DNA of 64,000 nt from contig DAOUMS010000008.1 in assembly GCA_034409565.1 (NCBI GenBank), forward strand, positions 62,001 through 126,000, in the 5' to 3' direction. A program made the translations under genes and the position numbers. The notes below the pieces were generated by a model. It was not told the DNA's origin. It did no database searches and was given only the letters and a program-made list of their open reading frames with translations. Origin of the DNA: E44-bin89 sp034409565. Lineage in GTDB: Bacteria > Chloroflexota > Dehalococcoidia > Dehalococcoidales > RBG-16-60-22. Below are positions 39,280 to 48,288 of the stretch, piece after piece (the first letter of the stretch is position 1; every line of letters begins with the position of its first letter).

Positions 39280-39843
39280 GTGAAGGAAAAAATAAAGCAA
39301 ATTTTATCGCAAAGAAAGAAACGGCGCATCGTTGACCCGAAGCGGACTCCCGCCGCCGTGCTGGTGCCTATCTACGAGAGAGACGGGCAATATTATATCC
39401 TGTTCATCAAACGCACGGAGTGGGTGGAAAAGCACAAGGGGGAGATATCCTTCCCCGGCGGCGCCTACGAAGACCGTGATGGCACCCTGCTCAACACCGC
39501 CCTGCGGGAGAGCACCGAGGAAATCAGCCTGAAACCGGATGACGTTGAGGTGCTGGGCGGACTCGATGACGAGACCAGCGTCAAGACCAGCTACATCATT
39601 ACACCGTTCCTGGCGTACATCCCCTGGCCTTATGAATTCGAGGTGGACGGTCACGAGACAGAGGCGATAATTGAAGCCCCCATCTCAGCACTGATGGACA
39701 TCGGCTTCTCCCGTGAGGAAGTGAGGGGCAACGAAACGGTCACGGTGTACTATTACAATTATCAGGGGCGGGTAATCTGGGGAGCCACCGCCCGTATCCT
39801 GGCCAAATTCCTGGATATCTTCTCTCAGGCCGCACGGCCCTGA
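39280..39843 (+). CDS. NUDIX hydrolase, CoA-pyrophosphatase type
   Basis: 187 residues. The NUDIX box reads GGAYEDRDGTLLNTALREST, continuing into EEISL, with the Glu residues that bind magnesium. RTPAAVLVPIYE and HKGEISFPGG are typical of the CoA diphosphatase subfamily. GTG start. Diverges from tgt across a 74-bp gap. Confidence 0.88.
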   Translation: MKEKIKQILSQRKKRRIVDPKRTPAAVLVPIYERDGQYYILFIKRTEWVEKHKGEISFPGGAYEDRDGTLLNTALRESTEEISLKPDDVEVLGGLDDETSVKTSYIITPFLAYIPWPYEFEVDGHETEAIIEAPISALMDIGFSREEVRGNETVTVYYYNYQGRVIWGATARILAKFLDIFSQAARP

Positions 39844-39956
39844 CCACCACCCCGTTTTCGGTCTGGTACATACAAGCGGCATTCCAATCTCTAGCCCACA
39901 CGACTAACATACTGCATAGTTAATACTAATTTATCAACTTTTATTATAAATCGTTA

Positions 39957-39985
39957 TTGATTTTATTCAAAATATATTGTACAAT
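39957..39985 (+). promoter_or_regulatory. Promoter of dnaJ-hspR-clpC operon
   Basis: TTGATT (39957-39962), 17 bp, TACAAT (39980-39985). The downstream ATG at 39988 is too close to the start site to be used, supporting 40009 as the dnaJ start. I do not see a clear HspR (HAIR) operator. Confidence 0.5.
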
Positions 39986-40008
39986 TTATGCAGAGGTATT
40001 ATTCAGAC

Positions 40009-41004
40009 ATGGCCAAGAAAAATTACTATGAAACGCTGGGCGTCAGCCATAGCGCCAGCGAACAGGAGATAAAGCAGGCATACCGCCGGCTGGCACGCCG
40101 GTATCATCCCGACGTTAATGCCGGCGACAAGTCGGCCGAGGCCAAATTCAAGGAAATCAACGAGGCCTATGAGGTCCTCTCCAGCCAGGAAAACCGCAAG
40201 AAATACGATAAATACGGCGACCAGTGGCAGTACGCCGACCAGTTTGAGCAGGCCAGGCAGCAGCAGGCGGCTTTCCGCGGCTTCGGGGATGCCGGCGGGG
40301 CCACCGGTTTCCACTTTGAAGGTGAGGACCTGGGAAGCCTATTTGATGATTTACTGTTTGGCGGGGGGCGTGCCCGCACCTATACGCGGCGCACCCGGGC
40401 CATGCGCGGAAGGGATATCGAGACCCCGGTGGAGGTTACCCTTGAAGAAGCCTTTCACGGCACCAGCCGCACCATCAGCCTCCAGACCGAGGAGCCCTGC
40501 CCTACCTGCAAAGGCAGCGGCCTCGTCCAGAACGTGCCCTGCGCGACCTGTCAGGGCACCGGTCGGGTGCCCCGTCTTAAACGACTTGAAGTCAAGATAC
40601 CGGCCGGAGTCAAAACCGGCTCACGGGTGCGCATCGCCGGCAAGGGGGCACCCGGCTATAACGGCGGCGCCAGCGGCGACCTTTACCTGATGGTCTCGGT
40701 AAGGCCACATCGCCAGTTTGAGCGGCGCGGCGATGACCTGTACGTGGACGTCCCGGTGCCGCTGACCCTGGCCGTGCTGGGCGGTGAGGTGTCAGTGCCC
40801 ACCATGAAAGGCAAGCTGGCACTGAAGATTCCTCCGGAGACACAGAACGGGCGTTCCTTCCGCCTTGCCGGACAGGGAATGCCTCACCTGGGCAATTCAG
40901 CCCGCGGCAACATGTTTGCCAGGGTAAATATTGTCCTGCCCACGAAACTATCGGATAAAGAAAGGGAACTTTTTAAGCAGCTGAGTGAGCTTCGACCCGC
41001 CTGA
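40009..41004 (+). CDS. dnaJ: DnaJ-family co-chaperone with reduced zinc finger
   Basis: 331 residues. N-terminal J domain with NYYETLGVSHSASEQEIKQA, RRYHPDVN (HPD), then a Gly/Phe-rich part. Only one zinc cluster is present: CPTCKGSG and CATCQGTG, where full DnaJ has four CxxCxGxG repeats. The C-terminal client-binding domains follow (VKIPAGVKTGSRVRI, KIPPETQNGRSFRL). It stimulates DnaK. Start at 40009 because the promoter covers the longer frame. Confidence 0.92.
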   Translation: MAKKNYYETLGVSHSASEQEIKQAYRRLARRYHPDVNAGDKSAEAKFKEINEAYEVLSSQENRKKYDKYGDQWQYADQFEQARQQQAAFRGFGDAGGATGFHFEGEDLGSLFDDLLFGGGRARTYTRRTRAMRGRDIETPVEVTLEEAFHGTSRTISLQTEEPCPTCKGSGLVQNVPCATCQGTGRVPRLKRLEVKIPAGVKTGSRVRIAGKGAPGYNGGASGDLYLMVSVRPHRQFERRGDDLYVDVPVPLTLAVLGGEVSVPTMKGKLALKIPPETQNGRSFRLAGQGMPHLGNSARGNMFARVNIVLPTKLSDKERELFKQLSELRPA

Positions 41005-41020
41005 GAGGAGGAGAATTGAT

Positions 41021-41326
41021 ATGGAGCAAGGTAGCGAACCGAGATATGTAATCAGCGTGGCTGCCCGGATTCTGGGCACACAGACCTATACGCTCCGTTA
41101 CTACGAAAGAATTGGCCTGATTGAGCCGAGACGCTCGCAGGGCAACATCAGGCTCTACTCGGATAGAGATATTGACCTGCTCCGCCGTGTCAAGACGCTG
41201 GTTGAGGACATGGGGGTGAACCTGGCCGGGGTGGAGGTCATCCTGCGCCTGGTAAAGCGCATGAGCGAGATGCAGGACAAAATGGAAAAATTGGAGTCTG
41301 AATTAAAGGAACTGGGAGGGAGGTAA
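41021..41326 (+). CDS. MerR-family regulator, HspR-like
   Basis: 101 residues. HTH of the MerR type: YVISVAARILGTQTYTLRYY, ERIGLIEPRRSQGNIRLYS, then a coiled coil (RMSEMQDKMEKLESELKEL). HspR represses dnaK/clpB operons with DnaK as co-repressor. AGGAGGAG precedes the ATG. It lies between dnaJ and clp, the arrangement seen in actinobacterial and related heat-shock operons. Confidence 0.9.
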   Translation: MEQGSEPRYVISVAARILGTQTYTLRYYERIGLIEPRRSQGNIRLYSDRDIDLLRRVKTLVEDMGVNLAGVEVILRLVKRMSEMQDKMEKLESELKELGGR

Positions 41327-41329
41327 GAG

Positions 41330-43780
41330 ATGAGACAGGAGAGATTTACCGAACTGGCGCAGGAAGCACTGGCATCTTCCCAGGAGCTTGTCCGCCAGTA
41401 CCAACACAGCCAGTGGGACGTGGAACATGTATTGCTGGCCCTGCTCCAGCAGGAGAGGGGATTAATTGGCGACATATTAAATGAGTTGAACGTTGATGCC
41501 GCCGAGGTAAAACAGTCGGTAGCGGCGGCACTGGAGAAAGTACCCAAAGTTGCCTATGGTTCCGGGCAGATATACGCCACCCCACGCATCGCCCAGCTTC
41601 TCAAACTGGCCGACGAGGAGGCAAAGCGACTTCAGGACGAGTATATCAGCACCGAGCACCTGCTCATCGCCATTATTGCGGAAGGGGGCGAAGCCGCCTC
41701 CATTCTGAAACGGCTCGGCATTGACCAGGAAAAGGTCTACGGCGTTTTGCAGAAGCTCCGCGGCGGGCACCGCGTTACCGACACCAGGGCGGAGAGCCGC
41801 TACCGCTCGCTGCAGAAGTACGGTCGTGACCTGACCGAGTTCGCTCGGCAGGGTAAGCTCGACCCGGTCATCGGTCGTGAGGCTGAAATCAAGCGGGTGA
41901 TGCAGATACTCAGTCGCCGCACCAAGAACAACCCGGTCATCGTCGGTGAGGCTGGTGTGGGCAAGACCGCCATCGCCGAAGGGCTGGCCCAGAAAATCGC
42001 CGCCGATGATGTCCCTGATTCGCTAAAAGAGCGGCGCGTCGTCGCGCTCGACATGGGCGCTCTGGTGGCGGGCAGCAAGTTCCGCGGCGAGTTTGAAGAG
42101 CGACTCAAAGCCGTCATGGACGAGGTCCGCCAGGCCCGCGGTGAGGTAGTCCTTTTCATCGACGAGATTCACACCGTGGTTGGTGCCGGAGCGGCCGAGG
42201 GCGCCATTGATGCCAGCAACATGCTCAAGCCAGCGCTGGCGCACGGCGAGCTGCAGTGCGTTGGTGCCACCACCATTGACGAGTACCGCAAGTTCATTGA
42301 AAAGGACAAGGCGCTGGAGCGGCGTTTGCAGCCGATATTCCTCGGTGAGCCAACGGTTGAAGCCACCATAGAGATATTGAAGGGCTTAAGGCCCCGGTAC
42401 GAAGCGCACCACAAGATTAAAATCAGCGATGAAGCCTTAGAGGCTGCCGCCCGTTTCAGCCAGAGGTATATTTCAGACAGACACCTGCCCGATAAGGCCA
42501 TCGACCTCATCGATGAGGCCGCAAGCAAAATTCGCATTGACACCGAGAGCGCCACACCGGAAATCCGCTCGCTGGAGCAGCAATTGAAACAGCTGACCAA
42601 TGAGGAGGAAGCAGCTTCACAGCGGCAGGATTACCAGCAGTCTGCCCAGCTCAGGACGGAACGGCTAAAACTGGAAGAAAAGTACAACAAGGCTAAAAGT
42701 GAATGGCTCAAGCAGGAGAAAATCAGCGAGACGGTGAATGAAGAGCACATCGCCCAGCTCATTTCCAGCTGGACCGGCATACCCGTTTCCCAGATGCTGG
42801 AGGGCGAGGCGGAGAAACTGCTCCACATGGAAGACAGAATCCACGAAAGACTAATCAACCAGGAAGAAGCCGTCACCGCCGTCTCCGAGGCCATTCGCCG
42901 CAGCCGTGCTGGCCTGAAGGACCCGAGACGGCCCATCGGCAGCTTCGTTTTCCTGGGGCCAACCGGCGTCGGCAAGACCGAACTGGCCCGCACGCTGGCC
43001 TGGTTCCTCTTCGACGATGAAAACGCCATGGTGCGCCTGGATATGTCCGAGTACCAGGAGCGGCACACTGTGTCCCGCCTCATCGGTGCCCCTCCCGGAT
43101 ACGTTGGCTACGAGGAAGGCGGCCAGCTCACCGAGGCCGTCCGGCGGCGTCCCTACCGGGTCATTTTGCTTGACGAAATCGAGAAGGCGCACCCCGAGGT
43201 CTTCAACAGCCTGCTCCAGCTTCTGGACGACGGGCGCCTGACCGATGGTCACGGCCGGACGGTCGACTTCAAGAACTGCGTCATCATCATGACCAGCAAT
43301 GCCGGCGTGGAATATATCAAGCGTGAATCGTCGCTTGGTTTTGCGCCCAGCAAGGACAAAACCAAGATGGGACAGCAGCAATACGAGGCGATGAAGGAAA
43401 AGGTGATGGCCGAAGTGAAGAAGGCCTTCCGACCCGAGTTCCTCAACCGCCTCGATGAAATCATCGTCTTCCACGAGCTTACCGAGGCGCAGCTGAGGAG
43501 CATCGTCGACCTCATGGTCAGAGACCTGCAGAAGCGCCTAGCCGAGCGCAAGCTGGGCATTGAACTCACCGATAAGGCCAAATCATGGCTGGCCAAAGAA
43601 GGCTATGACCCGCTGTTCGGTGCCAGGCCTTTAAGACGGGTTATTGAACGCCATGTGGAAAACCCGCTGTCCACCAGAGTGCTCAGGGGCGAATTCAAAG
43701 AGGGCGACACGGTAAAAGTTGACCTTGGCGACGAAGGCTTGACCTTCGTCGCCAAGACTTCAGCCAAAGCAGCTGCCTAG
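41330..43780 (+). CDS. clpC: ATP-dependent Clp ATPase, ClpC type
   Basis: 816 residues. N-domain repeats (about 1-145), first AAA+ with Walker A GEAGVGKTAIAEGLA near 205, Walker B VLFIDEIHTVVG. A short middle domain of about 45 residues (coiled) is like ClpC, not the long ClpB one. The second AAA+ Walker A is GPTGVGKTELARTL. A possible ClpP-binding loop, SSLGFAP, lies before KVMAEVKKAFRPEFLNR. Starts 3 bp after hspR. Unfolds proteins for ClpP or as a chaperone. Confidence 0.9.
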   Translation: MRQERFTELAQEALASSQELVRQYQHSQWDVEHVLLALLQQERGLIGDILNELNVDAAEVKQSVAAALEKVPKVAYGSGQIYATPRIAQLLKLADEEAKRLQDEYISTEHLLIAIIAEGGEAASILKRLGIDQEKVYGVLQKLRGGHRVTDTRAESRYRSLQKYGRDLTEFARQGKLDPVIGREAEIKRVMQILSRRTKNNPVIVGEAGVGKTAIAEGLAQKIAADDVPDSLKERRVVALDMGALVAGSKFRGEFEERLKAVMDEVRQARGEVVLFIDEIHTVVGAGAAEGAIDASNMLKPALAHGELQCVGATTIDEYRKFIEKDKALERRLQPIFLGEPTVEATIEILKGLRPRYEAHHKIKISDEALEAAARFSQRYISDRHLPDKAIDLIDEAASKIRIDTESATPEIRSLEQQLKQLTNEEEAASQRQDYQQSAQLRTERLKLEEKYNKAKSEWLKQEKISETVNEEHIAQLISSWTGIPVSQMLEGEAEKLLHMEDRIHERLINQEEAVTAVSEAIRRSRAGLKDPRRPIGSFVFLGPTGVGKTELARTLAWFLFDDENAMVRLDMSEYQERHTVSRLIGAPPGYVGYEEGGQLTEAVRRRPYRVILLDEIEKAHPEVFNSLLQLLDDGRLTDGHGRTVDFKNCVIIMTSNAGVEYIKRESSLGFAPSKDKTKMGQQQYEAMKEKVMAEVKKAFRPEFLNRLDEIIVFHELTEAQLRSIVDLMVRDLQKRLAERKLGIELTDKAKSWLAKEGYDPLFGARPLRRVIERHVENPLSTRVLRGEFKEGDTVKVDLGDEGLTFVAKTSAKAAA

Positions 43781-43846
43781 ATACCAAGATACACTGATTT
43801 TGCCAAAGCTTGCCAGTAGGCAAAAGTTCGGGTAGAATAGGAGCGC

Positions 43847-44449
43847 ATGGCCGAACAGGAACCAGAAAAGAAGTTTTCTACCAAGACAGCCTATCTCCTG
43901 GGCATCTTCGGTATTGTAGCCACTTTCCTCATGGCGGCGGCCGTTATTTACTATTGGGAATGGGTGCGGGCGCTTGGGGCCTATGGATACATGGGGGCGT
44001 TCTTCATCAGTATCCTTGGCGGGGCCACGATTATCGTCCCGGTACCCATGCTGGCGGTGGTCTTTGCCCTGGGCAGGGTGATGGAATACCCCTGGCTGGT
44101 CGGCATAGCCAATGGTCTGGGGGAAACCGTCGGAGCGCTGACCATATATATGACCGGTTATGGGGGCGGCTCAGCAATTTACCACCGTACGCACGGCAGG
44201 CTTCAATCTGCCTACGTGAAACTGATGAACCTGATGGAACGGAGGGGGTGGCTGATTCTCTTTGTGCTGGCGGCGGTACTTAACCCGTTCTTTTACCCAG
44301 CAGCCCTGGCCGCCGGGGCGTTGCGCTTTGGTGCCAAGAGGTATTTTCTTATCACCTGCGTGGGTAAGATAATCAAAGGCATGACCGTAGCCTACGCCGG
44401 TTACTGGGGGCTGCACGGCCTGCTCAGAATGCTCGGGGCGCCAATTTAA
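43847..44449 (+). CDS. VTT-domain (SNARE-associated/DedA-like) membrane protein
   Basis: 200 residues, about four to five membrane helices. A first helix near 15-35, the re-entrant region GAFFISILGGATIIVPVPML, the loop NGLGETVGALTIYMTGYGGG, and C-terminal RRGWLILFVLAAVLNPFFYP. This fold is used for lipid scrambling or transport. Role unassigned. Convergent with the cyclophilin gene, with no gap between the two stops. Confidence 0.8.
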   Translation: MAEQEPEKKFSTKTAYLLGIFGIVATFLMAAAVIYYWEWVRALGAYGYMGAFFISILGGATIIVPVPMLAVVFALGRVMEYPWLVGIANGLGETVGALTIYMTGYGGGSAIYHRTHGRLQSAYVKLMNLMERRGWLILFVLAAVLNPFFYPAALAAGALRFGAKRYFLITCVGKIIKGMTVAYAGYWGLHGLLRMLGAPI

Positions 44450-45055
44450 TCAGCGCTCCTCTATCGTTATCCGCAATATTTTATCGCCCTCAAACTGCGG
44501 ATTCTGGCTCGGGTCTCTTGGTGTCAGCTTTTGCAGGACATCCATTCCCTCAATTAACTGGCCGAAGACGGTGTGCTTATTATCAAGTCCGTGCTGCGGC
44601 GTAAAGGTGATGAAGAACTGGGCACTGTTGGTGTTTGGCCCGCTATTGGCCATGGAGAGCGCCCCAGCTTCGTGTTTGTGCCCGGTAAACTCGTCATCAA
44701 AGCGGTAGCCAGCGGTACCCATTCCCGTACCGGTTGGGTCACCACCCTGGGCCATAAAGCCCGGTATGACCCGGTGAAACGTAGAACCATCATAAAAACC
44801 CTCCCGGGCCAGAAAGACAAAGTTGTTCACCGTCACCGGTACATCCTTGGCGAACAGTTCCACCACCATATTCCCCTTTTCCGTCTCAATAGTCGCCGTG
44901 TACTGCTTGCTGGTATCGATAGTCATCGGTGGCGGCGATGAATAGCTCTTCGGCTTGGCCGCCGGCGCCTGTTCCGGCGCCTTCTCACCACACGAAATTA
45001 CCGCAAGCGTCAATAGCAGAACCATCACTGCCAGAGAAGCAATTTTCTTCATCAT
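44450..45055 (-). CDS. Cyclophilin-type peptidyl-prolyl isomerase, lipoprotein
   Basis: 201 residues from ATG 45055, chosen for AGAGGTGAGACTA upstream. N-terminal lipoprotein signal with lipobox LAVISCG (Cys near 21), a linker, then the cyclophilin fold: FVFLAREGFYDGSTFHRVIP, GFMAQGGDPTGTG, and QFFITFTPQHGLDNKHTVFG. Acts outside the membrane on secreted proteins. Confidence 0.9.
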   Translation of the reverse strand: MMKKIASLAVMVLLLTLAVISCGEKAPEQAPAAKPKSYSSPPPMTIDTSKQYTATIETEKGNMVVELFAKDVPVTVNNFVFLAREGFYDGSTFHRVIPGFMAQGGDPTGTGMGTAGYRFDDEFTGHKHEAGALSMANSGPNTNSAQFFITFTPQHGLDNKHTVFGQLIEGMDVLQKLTPRDPSQNPQFEGDKILRITIEER

Positions 45056-45165
45056 TAGTCTCACCTCTTGCCACAAAGAATAAATGTTACTTGTGATTGT
45101 AGCTGATTCAGGCATGAAAAACAATTACTCTAGGAAGAGATTTTATAAAGCGAATAATACTGCGG

Positions 45166-45194
45166 TTGCCAATTAACCTGCTTTGTGATAAATT
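45166..45194 (+). promoter_or_regulatory. Promoter of tRNA-Ala
   Basis: TTGCCA (45166-45171), 17 bp, TAAATT (45189-45194), 14 bp before the mature tRNA. Confidence 0.5.
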
Positions 45195-45208
45195 GTACTC
45201 GTACACCA

Positions 45209-45284
45209 GGGGCTGTAGCTCAATTGGGAGAGCGTTTGACTGGCAGTCAAAAGGTAGCGGGTTCGAATCCCGCCAGCTCCACCA
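45209..45284 (+). tRNA. tRNA-Ala (anticodon GGC)
   Basis: 76 nt. GGGGCTG pairs with CAGCTCC before A-CCA; D-arm GCTCAATTGGGAGAGC; anticodon arm TTTGA-CTGGCAG-TCAAA gives GGC; T-arm GCGGGTTCGAATCCCGC. CCA is encoded. It marks the left edge of the catabolic island; decayed genes follow directly, so it may have been an insertion target, though no att repeat was found. Confidence 0.96.
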
Positions 45285-45450
45285 GAGGTGTCAATAGGCA
45301 GAACTTTTGAGCGTGCCTCGCTCTTACAGCCTAAGAGGATAAGCTACACAATTCAAGCACGTATTGCCTGAATCGCACAATGCAGACAGTTGTCATTTCT
45401 AGGCTACCATTATAACTGAGCCAGTTTTTAGGGAGCGGGTCACCCTCGAG
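45285..45450. other. Non-coding stretch beyond tRNA-Ala
   Basis: 166 bp with no gene, repeat or second copy of the tRNA 3' end that I can see. It lies between the tRNA and the dctM relic. Confidence 0.5.
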
Positions 45451-45630
45451 CTACCTACCTATCATCTGTGAAGGTAACCAGGTGACTATCTGAGGGAAAA
45501 ATGTGAACAGTACGAGTCCTATTATTACCAGTCCGACAAATGGAGCTGTTCCGCGGATAATATCGCCCATGGTTATTCCCCACTCTGGTTTACATGCACC
45601 CCTGGTAACGAATATACCGCCAGCAACAAG
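45451..45630 (-). pseudogene. Relic of a TRAP transporter DctM C-terminus
   Basis: The frame ends GDIIRGTAPFVGLVIIGLVL and then FFPQIVTWLPSQM. It aligns with the end of the intact DctM in this window (SHVIRGCIPFVLIILFTIVL, FPQIVLWLPSLMM). Upstream homology stops near GGIFV. Only about the last 60 residues are left. The 294 bp beyond it (45631-45924) hold nothing else recognisable. Confidence 0.75.
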
Positions 45631-45924
45631 CTTAGACCATACTCGGCAGATAGCAGAGCTATAGGAAACCCTCGCCCGCAAACGCAAGCCTGTAGCTTCC
45701 AACGGCAAAGTCCAGATCCGGGACAAGCAGACCGGGGCGGTCTACCCATGACCCCACCATCACTTGCTGACATTTTCGCTAAATAGCTTATAATCATTAT
45801 TAGTGCCAAGATTACAGCACCGTGTTTGTTCTTCATCTATTGGATATTTACAGCTAAAATATGTGCTATAAAGCTATTGACCTTTCCCAAATTCTCTTAC
45901 ATCATCTCGCGCAATCAAACGATG

Positions 45925-46434
45925 TTACCAGTGTTCATATCGAACCATTTCGTTCAATGATTTCCTGCTCTTATATCCAGATTGGTCCGCGGGATATCCG
46001 AGCGGTGTGAAAGCAACTGGTTCAACATTATCTGGCAACCCTAACACTTCACGAGCTGCATCTGGATTAAACGCCCCGATCCAGCATGTACCGAGTCCTA
46101 GTTCAGTGGCAGCCAAAATAAGATGATCCATGGCAATAGTTACGTCAATATCACAGTAATTCTTCCCATCTCTACGCCGCCAACTTTCAGATGGAATCCC
46201 ACAGGCAGCGATGACTATAGGGGCTTGGACAAACCAAGATGCGCTGTAAATACGTCTTAACTCTGCTTCCTTGCCCTTTGTGTGTATTACAATGAATTGG
46301 AATGGCTGTATATTGCAGGCTGTTGGTGCTAAACGGGCTGCTTCAAGTACATTCTGTAATTTATCATCTTCGACCGGGTCAGGCTTATAGGCTCTAACAC
46401 TGTATCGTTTCTTAGCAAGTTCTAAAAAATCCAT
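45925..46434 (-). CDS. Nitroreductase-family flavoprotein
   Basis: 169 residues starting MDFLELAKKRYSVRAYKPDP, with GAGGAGG upstream. SVRAY is the FMN-binding motif, then LAPTACNIQPFQFIVI, and the C-terminal WIGAFNPDAAREVLGLPDN. Likely an NAD(P)H-dependent FMN reductase of unknown substrate. Longer frame residues lack a ribosome site. Confidence 0.9.
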   Translation of the reverse strand: MDFLELAKKRYSVRAYKPDPVEDDKLQNVLEAARLAPTACNIQPFQFIVIHTKGKEAELRRIYSASWFVQAPIVIAACGIPSESWRRRDGKNYCDIDVTIAMDHLILAATELGLGTCWIGAFNPDAAREVLGLPDNVEPVAFTPLGYPADQSGYKSRKSLNEMVRYEHW

Positions 46435-46635
46435 ATACTCCTCCTCAAGTGTTTCTATCCTTAAAGTCATTATACACAGAACTAGCAACAGATATGAATA
46501 AGGTCAGGGCTAGCATGAACCATATCTGCAGTTAATATATATATATATGCTTAAATTCATCATTTGACTAAAGGTCAAACGCTACATAAACGCCTATTAA
46601 TATAGTTACAAAACGTACGGTTTGAGTAAGCAAGA

Positions 46636-47028
46636 TTACTCTAGAGAAAAGAGGAGCTCTATAAGTATGGTAAGAGTCTTTATGGAACGTTCAGTTGGTT
46701 TTATGTCCGGATTTGTAGCGGCACTGATGTTGATGTGGTTTTCCAGGTCATTTAGCAGAACAGTTATTAACTTGCGTAATTCTGCAGTTCCTTGCCTGCT
46801 TTTTAAAGAGTTGACCTGTTCAATGATTTCAGGAGTAGCCAACGGCTTAAGTTGTTCCACAGCCATAGATACTGTAAGTTCCCTTAACCCCCCTAAAACA
46901 CCTTGAACTTTTTTCCTTTGTTCGGCACGTTGCTTTTCCCTCAGCGTACTCTCATGCTCATGCTGCTTAAATTGCTGGGATAAGCGTGTGAGTTCGTCAA
47001 ATCCATTTTCTGTAGATTCAGATTTCAT
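46636..47028 (-). CDS. Hypothetical coiled-coil protein (130 aa)
   Basis: Start MKSESTENGFDELTRLSQQF after GGAGGAAGGTC. Highly charged helices (REKQRAEQRKKVQ) predicted as coiled coil, then a mixed helical C-terminus (AELRKLITVLLNDLENH). No family recognised. The gap upstream to 46489 contains a short TA repeat (about 46536-46548). Confidence 0.6.
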   Translation of the reverse strand: MKSESTENGFDELTRLSQQFKQHEHESTLREKQRAEQRKKVQGVLGGLRELTVSMAVEQLKPLATPEIIEQVNSLKSRQGTAELRKLITVLLNDLENHINISAATNPDIKPTERSIKTLTILIELLFSLE

Positions 47029-47304
47029 GACCTTCCTCCGTTCGGGAATGTCATGCCCGGGATGCAGGAGAATGCCACAGCGCAGCTGGACCAGCTGGTT
47101 CCGCCCGAGACCATCGGCTCGGAACACGTTGTCAAAATGTTGGCAAAAGGCCTACGGTATTTCCGCGATCCATTTAGAAGTTAATCAATTATAAAGCAAT
47201 CTTGTCTTAAATTGCACAACTCAGACAATTGTGATGCAGTTGAACAAGGCAAGTTATAGTTGGCATATCTGACACGATTTCAAAAAATCCGTCAAAAATA
47301 AATA
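47029..47304. other. Gap with a possible truncated plus-strand ORF
   Basis: A plus-strand frame from 47062 to 47184 (MQENATAQLDQLVPPETIGS, ending FRDPFRS) looks like the tail of a larger protein with no upstream part. It may be a gene fragment, and I cannot name it. The rest to 47304 is AT-rich and featureless. Confidence 0.3.
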
Positions 47305-48249
47305 TCAACTGCATCTAGCAAACTTTTGGATGACTCTGGCGCCACGGTCTACTTTACCAAATGCTTTAGCAACCTCACCAACATATAGAGAACCCTGTGA
47401 ATCGACACAGATGACATGCGGTCCAACAAGCAAGGGGGCATCCAAGCTATGGTTCTCGTTTCCCCATCGTGCCAATAGTTTCCCATCTATGGTGAATATG
47501 CTTATTCGCCGGCATAACTCCGATATATATACGGTCTCATCCTTATCCATATAGACGTGGGTAGGCCGTATGAGGTCTGTCCATTGGTCAAGAAACTTAC
47601 CTTCGGTATCAAATATCTGAACACGGCTGTTTTCCCTGTCTGCAATCCATATCCTATCCGCTCTGTCAATCCAGATATTATGCGGCAGCCTAAACTGGCT
47701 CTTTCCCGACCCGGGTTCGCCCCATGACAGCAACAGTTTACCATCCGGGCTGAATCTGTGTACCCGTGCATTGCCGTAGCCATCGGACACGAAGATATCA
47801 CCAGTCGAGGAAAGAGCAACTCCCGTGGGCATATTAAACGGCCCCGCTGCCCGTTTAATCGAAGATATCCGCTCGAATATATCCAAGCCCCAGCGATGCC
47901 CGGTGTCAGAGGGCTGGTCCACATTTCCAATGGTCTCGAGCAAATCGCCCTCTTTGCTGAATTTGTACACGACGTGGCTGTAATCATCGGTCAAATAAAT
48001 ATGGCCATCGGGCGTCATACAGCTGCCGTGAGGCCGCTTGAACAGATTCTCGCCCCAGGAGTATATCTCGTTTCCATCCCTGTCGAAAACAATCATCGGG
48101 CGCTTGCTGCGATTGAAAACGTATACCCTGTCTTCAGGGTCGATAGATATCCCGCAGACGTCCACGAATGACTCCCCCTCGGGAAGCTTCGCCCAGGGGT
48201 CTACCAGTTCATAGGTGTATTTTCCACTACCGTATCGCATTGTCTTCAC
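47305..48249 (-). CDS. NHL-repeat (six-bladed propeller) protein
   Basis: 314 residues with repeated NHL units: GISIDPEDRVYVFNRSKRPM, GSCMTPDGHIYLTDDYSH, GVALSSTGDIFVSDGYGNAR, and IWIDRADRIWIADRENSRVQ. No signal peptide. Such propellers act as lyases, hydrolases or binding scaffolds; peptidyl-α-hydroxyglycine lyase-like proteins share the pattern. In this operon a catabolic role is likely. Confidence 0.85.
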   Translation of the reverse strand: MKTMRYGSGKYTYELVDPWAKLPEGESFVDVCGISIDPEDRVYVFNRSKRPMIVFDRDGNEIYSWGENLFKRPHGSCMTPDGHIYLTDDYSHVVYKFSKEGDLLETIGNVDQPSDTGHRWGLDIFERISSIKRAAGPFNMPTGVALSSTGDIFVSDGYGNARVHRFSPDGKLLLSWGEPGSGKSQFRLPHNIWIDRADRIWIADRENSRVQIFDTEGKFLDQWTDLIRPTHVYMDKDETVYISELCRRISIFTIDGKLLARWGNENHSLDAPLLVGPHVICVDSQGSLYVGEVAKAFGKVDRGARVIQKFARCS

Positions 48250-48288
48250 TCCTTTAGCTGTATATTTTTATTTTATTCGAGGACCTTT

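Noticed and set aside
26905..45055. In-frame UGA selenoprotein genes near the sel operon
   Set aside because: None of the genes I followed in detail stops early at a UGA with homology continuing beyond it; a dedicated SECIS search would be needed.
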